Shown: positions 1 through 6,279 of the stretch, one piece after another | How positions within the stretch are numbered: the first letter of the stretch is position 1 | Layout: every line of letters begins with the position of its first letter | NCBI GenBank assembly: GCA_903832075.1 | Contig: CAILAF010000666.1 | Span: forward strand, 1-10,938 | Direction: 5' to 3' | DNA from: an uncultured Chitinophagaceae bacterium | Lineage (GTDB): Bacteria; Bacteroidota; Bacteroidia; Chitinophagales; Chitinophagaceae | DNA: 10,938 nucleotides | The notes under the pieces: generated by a model | The model's database searches: none | What the model saw: only the letters and a program-made list of their open reading frames with translations | What the model was told of the DNA's origin: nothing | Position numbers and translations under genes: made by a program

Positions 1-1155
1 TGGGGCGGTGTTGTTTGGAAAACATTAGGATCGCAGGTAAAAAATGTATCATCGCGTTATTCTGCTGTTGATTTTGGCGGCAGTAAAATAATGGGCTTTA
101 ATAATATTGAATTGATCAGCGATCGTCCGTTAGAAATTAATCTTCGCGAAATAAAAGAATGTTTAAAATTATTTCCCGACAGAGCAATGATTGTTTCATT
201 GATGGCTGATAACGATAAAAAAAGTTGGCACGAATTAATTAAAAAAGTTGAAGATACGGGAGCGCATGGATTGGAATTAAATTTCGGTTGTCCGCATGGT
301 ATGACAGAACGCGGAATGGGTGCTGCTGTTGGTCAAGATCCTGAAATTGCAAAGATGATTGTTGAATGGGTAATGGAAGCAGCAACAATTCCTGTCATCA
401 CCAAACTCACGCCTAACGTGCATTCTGTGGTTCCAACAGGTAAAGCCTGTGTGGAAGCTGGAACAAATGCTTTGTCTTTAATCAACACCATTCAATCCGT
501 AACAGGAATTGATTTAGATACTTTAGTTCCTAATCCTTATGTCGCCGGCAAAAGTGTTTTTGGTGGTTATTGTGGTCCCGCGGTAAAACCAATTGCATTA
601 AAAATGTTGACAACGATTGCACAAAATCCAATCACATCAAAAGTCCCTGTTTCGGGAATTGGTGGTGTAAGTACATGGAAAGATGCAGTTGAATTTATGT
701 TGCTTGGTGCAAGTAATGTGCAAGTTTGTACCGCTGTTATGAAACATGGTTTTAGAATTGTTGAAGACATGTGCGAAGGATTAAATAATTGGATGGATGA
801 AAAAGGTTTCAAAACATTAAACGATTTTATTGGAAAGAGTGTTGAAAAAATTACGCATTGGGAAGACCTCGATATCAATTATCATATTGTTGCCAATATA
901 AATCAAGATAAATGTATTCACTGCGGTTTATGTTATATTGCCTGCGAGGATACTTCTCATCAATCAATTAATCTTAAATACGGCAAGCCATATAACACTT
1001 ATACAATTAAGGAAGAAGAATGTGTTGGTTGTAACTTGTGTAAATTGGTTTGCCCGGTTGATAAATGCATTACGATGGTTGAAAAACGCAAAGGTCCTGA
1101 ATACCTTAACTGGAAAGACTATCAGCGCTTAGGTCTTCCGTTGAATGATCATTGA
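1..1155 (+). CDS. preA: NAD-dependent dihydropyrimidine dehydrogenase subunit PreA (5' partial)
   Basis: PreA is the FMN and iron-sulfur subunit that, with the NAD-binding PreT, interconverts uracil or thymine and their 5,6-dihydro forms in the cytoplasm. The reading frame is open from base 1, so the Met codon at 91 is internal. The first codons read WGGVVWKTLG, which matches the family about 40 residues in. Numbering from base 1 (384 residues), a dihydroorotate-dehydrogenase-like TIM barrel fills roughly residues 1-285. Its substrate loop NFGCPHGMTERGMG carries the Asn and catalytic Cys (C97) of dihydropyrimidine dehydrogenases. VSGIGGVSTWKDA is the phosphate-binding end of the barrel. The C-terminus holds two 4Fe-4S motifs, C305-x2-C-x2-C-x3-C315 and C341-x2-C-x2-C-x3-C351. 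The PreT gene is probably upstream, outside the window. The ERGMG loop is closer to eukaryotic DPD than to E. coli PreA as I recall them. The family call is secure; pathway direction cannot be told from sequence. Confidence 0.95.
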   Translation, partial: WGGVVWKTLGSQVKNVSSRYSAVDFGGSKIMGFNNIELISDRPLEINLREIKECLKLFPDRAMIVSLMADNDKKSWHELIKKVEDTGAHGLELNFGCPHGMTERGMGAAVGQDPEIAKMIVEWVMEAATIPVITKLTPNVHSVVPTGKACVEAGTNALSLINTIQSVTGIDLDTLVPNPYVAGKSVFGGYCGPAVKPIALKMLTTIAQNPITSKVPVSGIGGVSTWKDAVEFMLLGASNVQVCTAVMKHGFRIVEDMCEGLNNWMDEKGFKTLNDFIGKSVEKITHWEDLDINYHIVANINQDKCIHCGLCYIACEDTSHQSINLKYGKPYNTYTIKEEECVGCNLCKLVCPVDKCITMVEKRKGPEYLNWKDYQRLGLPLNDH

Positions 1156-1195
1156 TTAATTATTCTATGTTTAATTTGAAAATAATAAATGTTTT

Positions 1196-1224
1196 TTTGG
1201 CAGTATCTTATTTAATTATTTTTG
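1196..1224 (+). promoter_or_regulatory. Bacteroidota-type promoter candidate just upstream of the porin-like gene
   Basis: TATTTTTG at 1217-1224 fits the Bacteroidota -7 consensus TAnnTTTG. A TTTG at 1196-1199 could serve as the -33 element, but the 17-base spacing is a little short of the usual 19-21. The expected transcription start falls about 4-7 bases after the box, on or next to the ATG at 1229, so the mRNA could be leaderless. The region is very T-rich, so a chance match is possible. Confidence 0.4.
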
Positions 1225-1228
1225 CTGC

Positions 1229-2053
1229 ATGAAACAAATATTAACTACAGTTTTTTTTATTGGTTATACGCTTATTGTTAATGCACAAGCAAAGTCAAAT
1301 AAAACTGAAAATGAAAATTCCTCTTTTAAAGCAAGTCTATCCTATATATCCAACGATGTATATTATGGAAGACAGGATTCTATTTTAACTCCTTACATCA
1401 CTCCTACTTTTGGTTATTATGATAAATCGGGTTTTTATGTTGATGGTTCTATATCTTACTTAGCAAGTTCAACCAGCAGAATTGATTTAGGAACTATTGA
1501 TATTGGTTACGATTTTAAATCAGGAGATAATTTTAGTGGTGGCGTTTATGCAAGTAAATTTTTTAATAGCAAAAACAGCACATCAGTAAAATCGCAAATC
1601 ACTGCAGATATTGGCGCCAATGCAACTTACAACACACCGTTTATATCTTTTACAGGTGGTGCTGATTTGATTTTTTCACAACAAACAGATTTTATTATTA
1701 ATTACGGTATTTCTCATCCATTTACTTTTGGTGAAGAAAATAATTTATGGACTATTGAACCCTCAATTATATCTAATGCAGGAACACAAAATTTTTATGC
1801 GGCCACAAAAACAAAAAAAAGAAATACGCCAACCAATGTTAAAGTAAGCGGTTCAAATGCTTTTGTTGCATTAGATTATGAAATGTCTTTACCTATTTCG
1901 TATGATGCTGCAAAATGGGGTTTTTCTTTTACACCTACTTATGCTTTACCACAAAACCCTATTTCTGTTACTGCTCCTAATGGTACTATTTTAACACAAG
2001 AAAAATTAAGCAATGTGTTTTATGCTGAATTAGTTTTCTATGTAAAATTTTAA
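1229..2053 (+). CDS. Exported outer-membrane beta-barrel protein, TorF/porin-like
   Basis: This 274-residue protein begins with a signal peptide (MKQILTTVFFIGYTLIVNAQA, cleavage likely after the AQA). The mature part is rich in alternating polar/aromatic beta-strand patterns such as PYITPTFGYY and GFYVDGSISYL. It ends FYAELVFYVKF, with the C-terminal aromatic residue typical of proteins inserted by the BAM machinery. No enzyme motif is visible. The layout resembles small TorF-type or uncharacterised Bacteroidota putative porins. The start at 1229 is chosen because it is the only Met that gives a complete signal peptide; the upstream in-frame stretch has no ATG before a stop at 1172. It lies 73 bases after preA on the same strand and has its own promoter-like box, so co-function with pyrimidine catabolism is only a possibility. 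The outer-membrane barrel call is likely; substrate and exact family are unknown. Confidence 0.7.
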   Translation: MKQILTTVFFIGYTLIVNAQAKSNKTENENSSFKASLSYISNDVYYGRQDSILTPYITPTFGYYDKSGFYVDGSISYLASSTSRIDLGTIDIGYDFKSGDNFSGGVYASKFFNSKNSTSVKSQITADIGANATYNTPFISFTGGADLIFSQQTDFIINYGISHPFTFGEENNLWTIEPSIISNAGTQNFYAATKTKKRNTPTNVKVSGSNAFVALDYEMSLPISYDAAKWGFSFTPTYALPQNPISVTAPNGTILTQEKLSNVFYAELVFYVKF

Positions 2054-2122
2054 TCAATAATAAAAATATATTAAGTTTTATCTTTTCTTTTGTTGAAATG
2101 ATTTTTCAAAAAACATTTCTCC

Positions 2123-2130
2123 TACATTTG
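2123..2130 (+). promoter_or_regulatory. -7 promoter box for the mgtA leader transcript
   Basis: TACATTTG is an exact match to the Bacteroidota -7 element TAnnTTTG. It lies 24 bases before the first small ORF. The expected transcription start is about 2134-2137. No good -33 TTTG is found at 19-21 bases; the nearest TTG (2093-2095) is 27 bases away, so an activator may be needed or the element is weak. Confidence 0.55.
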
Positions 2131-2154
2131 CAACCGAAACAATTTAACAATAAT

Positions 2155-2211
2155 ATGGGATCTGATCCTTATTCGGCGAACAATTTAGAAAACTACATGA
2201 GAGGATATTAG
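2155..2211 (+). CDS. Candidate 18-residue leader peptide of mgtA
   Basis: This ORF of 18 codons encodes MGSDPYSANNLENYMRGY and stops with TAG. It starts about 20 bases after the predicted transcript start and is preceded by an A-rich, SD-less stretch (AATTTAACAATAAT), the usual Bacteroidota initiation context. It would therefore be the first ORF met by ribosomes on the mgtA transcript. Its last five sense codons (Tyr14 to Tyr18) lie over the segment 2195-2206, which can pair with the anti-SD arm downstream. A ribosome finishing this ORF would cover that segment. The Asp-Pro at residues 4-5 recalls the acidic/proline start of enterobacterial MgtL, but the peptides are otherwise unlike and I claim no homology. 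No conservation data are available, so translation is an inference from position. Confidence 0.4.
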   Translation: MGSDPYSANNLENYMRGY

Positions 2212-2271
2212 CAATCTTTTACTACCATCCTTCCATGTTAAAGTAATAACATTTTAAACGTGAAGGAGGTA
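2195..2271 (+). promoter_or_regulatory. Two mutually exclusive hairpins controlling a Shine-Dalgarno (attenuator-like switch)
   Basis: Three segments compete. Segment B (2223-2239) pairs with segment C (2257-2271): 2234-2239 with 2257-2262 (one G-U), 2228-2232 with 2263-2267, and 2223-2226 with 2268-2271, with single-base bulges at 2233 and 2227. This buries the entire SD AAGGAGGT. Segment A (2195-2206, ACATGAGAGGAT) pairs with the same segment B at 2227-2238: ten Watson-Crick pairs, one G-U (2201-2232) and one mismatch (2200-2233). A:B and B:C cannot coexist, so forming A:B frees the SD. Segment A lies at the end of the 18-codon ORF, so ribosome position there could choose the fold. The pairing is read directly from sequence; that it works as a switch is inference from known leader-ORF attenuators such as ermC. 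Confidence 0.55.
2263..2270 (+). promoter_or_regulatory. Perfect Shine-Dalgarno, unusual for this phylum
   Basis: AAGGAGGT lies three bases before the ATG at 2274 and complements the 16S rRNA 3' end over all eight bases. Bacteroidota ribosomes mostly ignore or occlude the anti-SD, and none of the long genes in this window has such a site. It therefore points to a special, regulated initiation event. The spacing to the ATG is shorter than the usual optimum. The whole motif is inside the B:C hairpin stem. Confidence 0.6.
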
Positions 2272-2273
2272 AT

Positions 2274-2375
2274 ATGAACATCTTTAAAATAATTTCATAC
2301 TTTTTTGGTCTTATATTTCTGCGTTTACAAGATTCATCTGAATTCTTAAAATTTCAAGAGTATACTATTCCGTAG
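2274..2375 (+). CDS. Candidate 33-residue SD-led small protein or second leader peptide
   Basis: ATG at 2274 to TAG at 2373-2375 encodes 33 residues. The N-terminal half is hydrophobic and aromatic (MNIFKIISYFFGLIFL), followed by a polar half that ends EYTIP and stop. It could be a single-span membrane mini-protein or a regulatory peptide. The perfect SD immediately before it is the main evidence for translation; codon use is not informative at this length. The terminal Pro directly before the stop is a context known to slow termination in other bacteria. It sits between the hairpin switch and mgtA, ending 105 bases before the mgtA ATG, so its translation could affect the later hairpin or transcript continuation. 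No family is recognised. Confidence 0.45.
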   Translation: MNIFKIISYFFGLIFLRLQDSSEFLKFQEYTIP

Positions 2376-2394
2376 TTCAAATTAGAACAAATCA

Positions 2395-2433
2395 ACACAA
2401 TTTATCAACCAAATGATTATTTCAAAATTGTGT
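2395..2433 (+). promoter_or_regulatory. Inverted repeat / hairpin between the second small ORF and mgtA
   Basis: ACACAATTT (2395-2403) and AAATTGTGT (2425-2433) are perfect 9-base inverted copies with a 21-base loop. The loop contains a weak inner AAAT/ATTT stem (2411-2414 with 2419-2422). No T-run follows, so it is not an intrinsic terminator. It could be an RNA hairpin of the leader or, as DNA, an operator. It lies 47 bases upstream of the mgtA start codon. Confidence 0.35.
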
Positions 2434-2480
2434 CAAATTATCATAATAGTAATTGCTGAAGCTGAAAAAATAATAACAAG

Positions 2481-5186
2481 ATGGTTCTAACAATTAAAGA
2501 TAGTATTAAAAGCAAGCTTGCATTTTCTCAAAGCAGTCACGGCATTGACGAAGGTTCTGCAAATAAATTAAGAACTGCAAGCAAAAACGACAGTAACATT
2601 TTTTTTAGTACCTATCGTACAAGTATAGAAGGTTTATCAAATGAACTCGTAGAAGAAAAGTTGGAAGAGTTTGGTTTAAATGAAGTACATCACGAAAAAG
2701 CACCCTCATGGTATAAACAATTAGTTGAAGCTTTCATTAATCCGTTTATTGGAATATTAATTGTTATTGCCGTCATATCATTCATTATGGATGTATGGTT
2801 AGCAAAACCGGGAGAAGAAGAATATAAAACTGTTATCATGGTAGGTATCATGGTAATGGTAAGTTCATTGATTCGTTTTTTTCAAGAATATAGAAGTAAT
2901 CGTGCTGCCGAAAAGTTGAAGAGCATGGTTAAAACAACTGCTACCGTATTAAGAAAAGAATATGGTAAAAAAGAAATTGATATTAAAGAATTAGTTCCCG
3001 GAGATATTATTTTTCTTTCAGCCGGAGATATGATTCCTGCCGATTGCCGCATCATTCAATCAAAAGATCTATTTGTCAGCCAAGCCATGTTAACCGGAGA
3101 ATCTTTACCTGTCGAAAAAATAAGCTTAGCCATTATAGATGCCGATAAAAGATCACCACTTGACTTAGACAATATTTGTTTTATGGGAACAAATGTGGTA
3201 AGTGGTTCTGCAATGGCAATGATTGTTACAACGGGCAATCAAACTTATTTTGGTTCATTAAGTAAATCTATTATCGGTAAAAGAGCAGAGACCAGTTTTG
3301 ATAAAGGTGTAAATAAAGTTAGTTATCTGCTTATAAAATTTATGTTGGTAATGGTACCATTGATTTTTTTAATTAATGGTTTTGCTAAACACAATTGGTT
3401 AGAAGCATTGTTATTTGCTATTGCAGTAGCAGTAGGTTTAACGCCTGAAATGTTACCAATGATTGTTACAGCCAACCTTGCTAAAGGTGCAGTAACAATG
3501 AGTAAAAGAAAAGTAATCATTAAACGTTTGGATGCGATACAGAATATTGGTGCGATGGATGTCTTGTGTACTGATAAAACAGGTACACTTACTATGGATA
3601 AAATTGTATTGGAAAGATATTTAAACATTTTTGGTGATGATGATGAAGAAGTATTAAAATGGGCTTACTTAAATAGTTTCCATCAAACAGGACTGAAAAA
3701 TATATTAGACATAGCTGTTTTGGATCACGCAGAATTACATGATTATTTAAAAGTTGAAGAACTATTTGTAAAAGTTGATGAAATACCATTCGACTTTCAA
3801 AGAAGAAGAATGAGTGTGATATTGAAACAAAAAAATGGTAAACATTTATTGATTTGTAAAGGTGCGGTTGAAGAAATGCTTAACCTATGCAGTCATGCTT
3901 TTGATCCCGGAGAAGATAAACAGTTGCATATTGAAAATGATAAAGTAATTCCGATTGATGAGCATGTTAGAACAACGATCTTAAATACTTCTAAAAAATT
4001 AAATAAAGAAGGATTAAGAGTTTTGTTGGTTGCCATTAAAGAGTATGATGAAAGAGCATTGACTTATTCTGTAGATGATGAAAAAGATATGACGCTTACA
4101 GGTTTTATTGGCTTTTTAGATCCTGCAAAACCATCAGCAAAAGTTTCTATTGAAGCTTTACAAAAATTAGGCGTTTCAGTAAAAGTATTAACAGGTGACA
4201 ATGAGATTGTAACAAAAAAGATTTGCAGGGATGTTGGCATTTCTTATAATAAAATTTTATTAGGTAGTGAGTTGGAGAATATGAGTGATACCGAAGTGCA
4301 GGAACAAATTGATGATATTTCAATTTTAGCAAAATTAAGTCCGGTACAAAAATCAAGAGTTGTAAAAATTTTACAAGCAAAAGGTCATACCGTTGGGTTT
4401 ATGGGTGACGGCATTAATGATGCAGCTGCTTTAAGAGAAGCAGATGTTGGTATTAGTGTTGATACTGCAGTGGATATTGCCAAAGAAAGTGCTGATATTA
4501 TTTTGTTGGAGAAAGATTTAATGGTGTTGCGTAAAGGTGTTATCTATGGTCGCAGAACTTTTGGCAACATCATTAAGTATATTAAAATGACCGCCAGCAG
4601 CAACTTTGGTAACATGTTCAGCATGTTGGGTGCAAGTGCATTCCTACCCTTTTTACCTATGTTACCTGTACAAATTTTAGTACAGAATTTATTGTACGAT
4701 ATTTCTCAAGTTTCTATTCCTTGGGATAAGATGGATACAGAATTTTTAGAGAAACCAAAAAAATGGGATGCATCGGGTATTTCAAAATTCATGTTATACA
4801 TTGGTCCAATCAGTTCAATTTTCGATTATGTAACTTTCTTTGTAATGTTTTATTTCTTTAAAGCAAATTCATTACAACATCAAAGTCTTTTCCAAAGTGG
4901 TTGGTTTATTGGAGGTTTATTATCACAAACATTAATTGTTCACATGATAAGAACCAGAAAAATTCCTTTTATACAAAGTTGGGCAACAGCACCTGTTGTA
5001 GCATTAACATCTGCAATTATGCTAATTGGAATTGCACTTCCTTTCTCACCTTTTGCTGATGCTGTTAAGTTGCAACCATTACCATTAAGTTATTTTCCTT
5101 GGTTGATCGGTATATTAATTAGTTATTGTTTGTTGACTCAATTAATAAAAAATTGGTTTATCAAAAAATTCAATCAATGGTTATAA
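2481..5186 (+). CDS. mgtA: Magnesium-translocating P-type ATPase (P3B, MgtA/MgtB type)
   Basis: This 901-residue inner-membrane pump imports Mg2+ at the expense of ATP. Length and motif order match E. coli MgtA (898). Visible parts are: a soluble N-terminus (1-80); a first membrane pair (about 85-130); the actuator domain with TGES (205-208); a membrane pair (about 283-330) containing the MgtA signature GLTPEMLPM; phosphorylation motif DKTGTLT with the acceptor Asp365; nucleotide-binding domain (about 375-560); TGDN (571-574); hinge motif GDGINDAAAL (642-651); and C-terminal membrane segments from about 705, with the family-specific QNLLYDISQVSIPWDKMD and GPISSIFDY. All catalytic residues are intact. 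The start at 2481 is the first ATG after an in-frame stop at 2463. There is no SD, as usual for the phylum. Upstream lies a long structured leader with two small ORFs, suggesting control by Mg2+ or translation status. The gene ends at a bidirectional terminator shared with convergent galT. Confidence 0.95.
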   Translation: MVLTIKDSIKSKLAFSQSSHGIDEGSANKLRTASKNDSNIFFSTYRTSIEGLSNELVEEKLEEFGLNEVHHEKAPSWYKQLVEAFINPFIGILIVIAVISFIMDVWLAKPGEEEYKTVIMVGIMVMVSSLIRFFQEYRSNRAAEKLKSMVKTTATVLRKEYGKKEIDIKELVPGDIIFLSAGDMIPADCRIIQSKDLFVSQAMLTGESLPVEKISLAIIDADKRSPLDLDNICFMGTNVVSGSAMAMIVTTGNQTYFGSLSKSIIGKRAETSFDKGVNKVSYLLIKFMLVMVPLIFLINGFAKHNWLEALLFAIAVAVGLTPEMLPMIVTANLAKGAVTMSKRKVIIKRLDAIQNIGAMDVLCTDKTGTLTMDKIVLERYLNIFGDDDEEVLKWAYLNSFHQTGLKNILDIAVLDHAELHDYLKVEELFVKVDEIPFDFQRRRMSVILKQKNGKHLLICKGAVEEMLNLCSHAFDPGEDKQLHIENDKVIPIDEHVRTTILNTSKKLNKEGLRVLLVAIKEYDERALTYSVDDEKDMTLTGFIGFLDPAKPSAKVSIEALQKLGVSVKVLTGDNEIVTKKICRDVGISYNKILLGSELENMSDTEVQEQIDDISILAKLSPVQKSRVVKILQAKGHTVGFMGDGINDAAALREADVGISVDTAVDIAKESADIILLEKDLMVLRKGVIYGRRTFGNIIKYIKMTASSNFGNMFSMLGASAFLPFLPMLPVQILVQNLLYDISQVSIPWDKMDTEFLEKPKKWDASGISKFMLYIGPISSIFDYVTFFVMFYFFKANSLQHQSLFQSGWFIGGLLSQTLIVHMIRTRKIPFIQSWATAPVVALTSAIMLIGIALPFSPFADAVKLQPLPLSYFPWLIGILISYCLLTQLIKNWFIKKFNQWL

Positions 5187-5205
5187 TTATTTTATTCTCA
5201 TTCAT

Positions 5206-5239
5206 AAAAAAACTCATTCAAATTGAATGAGTTTTTTTT
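5206..5239. terminator. Bidirectional Rho-independent terminator between mgtA and galT
   Basis: ACTCATTC (5212-5219) pairs with GAATGAGT (5225-5232) around an AAATT loop. It is flanked by seven A on the left (5206-5212) and eight T on the right (5232-5239), so either strand gives a hairpin followed by a U-run. It starts 20 bases after the mgtA stop and ends four bases before the galT stop on the other strand. An extra direct copy of CTCATTCA at 5197-5204 could offer an alternative pairing with the same right arm. Confidence 0.85.
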
Positions 5240-5242
5240 ATT

Positions 5243-6274
5243 TCACTTTATTAAAGCTTTTAATTTTTCAGCAGCCCATTCTGCAGTAATATCTCTTTGT
5301 GGATTGGCTAACATTTCATAGCCAACCATAAATTTTTTTACAGTTGCAGAACGAAGTAACGGTGGATAAAAATGCATATGCCAATGCCATTCTTTGTGCT
5401 CTCCATCATTAACAGGTTGTTGATGAATGCCGGAAGAATATGGAAATGAAATTTGAAACAGTTTATCATAGCAAGTTGTCAATTGTTTAATAATATCTGC
5501 CATTGAATAATTTTCTGTTTCAGAAAACTGTGTAATATCCTGCACATGTCTTTTACTGATGATTAAAGTTTCAAAAGGCCAAACAGCCCAATAAGGAACC
5601 AATGCAACAAAATGATGATTAGCATAAACAATTCTTTCATTTAGTTTCAACTCCAACTCTAAATAATCCAACAACAAACTTTTATGATGTTGAAGAAAAT
5701 ATTCTTTTTGTGTTTTAGTTTCTTTTTGAATTTCTCCGGGTAAATCATCGCTGCTCCAAATTTGTCCATGCGGATGTGGATTGCTGCATCCCATTATTTC
5801 TCCTTTATTCTCAAATATTTGAATGTACTTGATCCATTTATTTTTTGAAAGGTCAATAAACTCTTGTTGCCATAGTTTTATTACATCATTTATTTCTTCT
5901 AAAGAAAGATCAGGTAAACTTGCATTGTGTTTGGGAGAAAAACAAATGACCCTACAAATCCCTCTTTCGCTTTTTGCTTTTAATAAATTAGCAGTATTCA
6001 ATTCACCTTCAGGCGTATCAAATAATAACGCTGAATGATCATTTGTAAATGCATACACGCCTTTATAATCGGGATTTACAGAACCATCCACCCGTTTATT
6101 ATTCGGGCATAAATAGCAATCCGGTTCATAAGAATTTCGCATGATAATGTTTAATGATTCAACTTTTCCTAACCACGGACGCTTACTTCTATGCGGAGAA
6201 ACTAATACCCAATCGCCAGTTAAAATATTTAATCTTTTATGAGGATGTTCCTTTATATCAAATTGAATAGACAT
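5243..6274 (-). CDS. galT: UDP-glucose--hexose-1-phosphate uridylyltransferase (GalT)
   Basis: GalT exchanges the UMP group between UDP-glucose and galactose-1-phosphate in the cytoplasmic Leloir pathway. The 343-residue protein has the complete class I layout. The N-terminal half has a zinc pair C53-x2-C56, H116 in FSPKHNASLPDL, and the catalytic motif H167-P-H169-G-Q171; H169 is expected to carry the covalent uridylyl group and H167 to be the fourth zinc ligand. The C-terminal half has WPFETLIISKRHV, the histidine-rich HWHMHFYPP and the family block RSATVKKFMVGYEML. ATG at 6274 begins five bases after the galK stop, so the two are surely co-transcribed and probably translationally coupled. 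No SD is seen. Both metal sites look intact, and similarity to E. coli GalT is obvious throughout. Confidence 0.96.
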   Translation of the reverse strand: MSIQFDIKEHPHKRLNILTGDWVLVSPHRSKRPWLGKVESLNIIMRNSYEPDCYLCPNNKRVDGSVNPDYKGVYAFTNDHSALLFDTPEGELNTANLLKAKSERGICRVICFSPKHNASLPDLSLEEINDVIKLWQQEFIDLSKNKWIKYIQIFENKGEIMGCSNPHPHGQIWSSDDLPGEIQKETKTQKEYFLQHHKSLLLDYLELELKLNERIVYANHHFVALVPYWAVWPFETLIISKRHVQDITQFSETENYSMADIIKQLTTCYDKLFQISFPYSSGIHQQPVNDGEHKEWHWHMHFYPPLLRSATVKKFMVGYEMLANPQRDITAEWAAEKLKALIK

Positions 6275-6279
6275 GATCT

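Larger units (their letters stand above)
2054..2480 (+). other. 427-base regulatory leader region of mgtA
   Basis: No long gene is present here. In order the region holds: an AT-rich stretch after the porin-like gene without a recognisable terminator; a TAnnTTTG promoter box at 2123-2130; an 18-codon ORF at 2155-2211; three segments that can form two alternative hairpins (2195-2206, 2223-2239, 2257-2271); a perfect SD at 2263-2270; a 33-codon ORF at 2274-2375; a 9-bp inverted repeat at 2395-2433; and an A-rich run into the mgtA ATG. If transcription starts near 2135, the mgtA leader is about 345 nt, long for this phylum. I do not recognise an M-box, a yybP-ykoY element or another known riboswitch, although I could not search covariance models. 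Confidence 0.6.

Noticed and set aside
567..878. Open frames antisense to preA, mgtA, galT and galK
   Set aside because: They lie opposite clearly conserved coding sequence, lack any domain or initiation context, and have the composition of reversed codons.
91..1155. Met at 91 as the true start of preA
   Set aside because: The frame is open from base 1 and the upstream codons read as conserved PreA sequence (WGGVVWKTLG), so the gene is cut by the window edge.
1167..1232. 21-codon hydrophobic ORF (MFNLKIINVFLAVSYLIIFAA) overlapping the porin-like start as ATGA
   Set aside because: It looks signal-peptide-like, but the T-rich sequence makes hydrophobic ORFs easily, it has no SD, and the best promoter box lies inside it, so it would not be on that transcript.
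2344..2359. Near-palindrome TCTTAAAATTTCAAGA inside the second small ORF
   Set aside because: It has an internal mismatch, almost no loop and AT-only centre; common by chance in such DNA.
2461..2472. Direct repeat GCTGAAGCTGAA-like stretch just before mgtA
   Set aside because: Only two short units; no sign of a functional repeat.
2054..2480. Known Mg2+ or Mn2+ riboswitch (M-box or yybP-ykoY) in the mgtA leader
   Set aside because: I see none of the conserved cores of these classes; the readable structure is the SD-sequestering switch with small ORFs. A covariance search would settle it.
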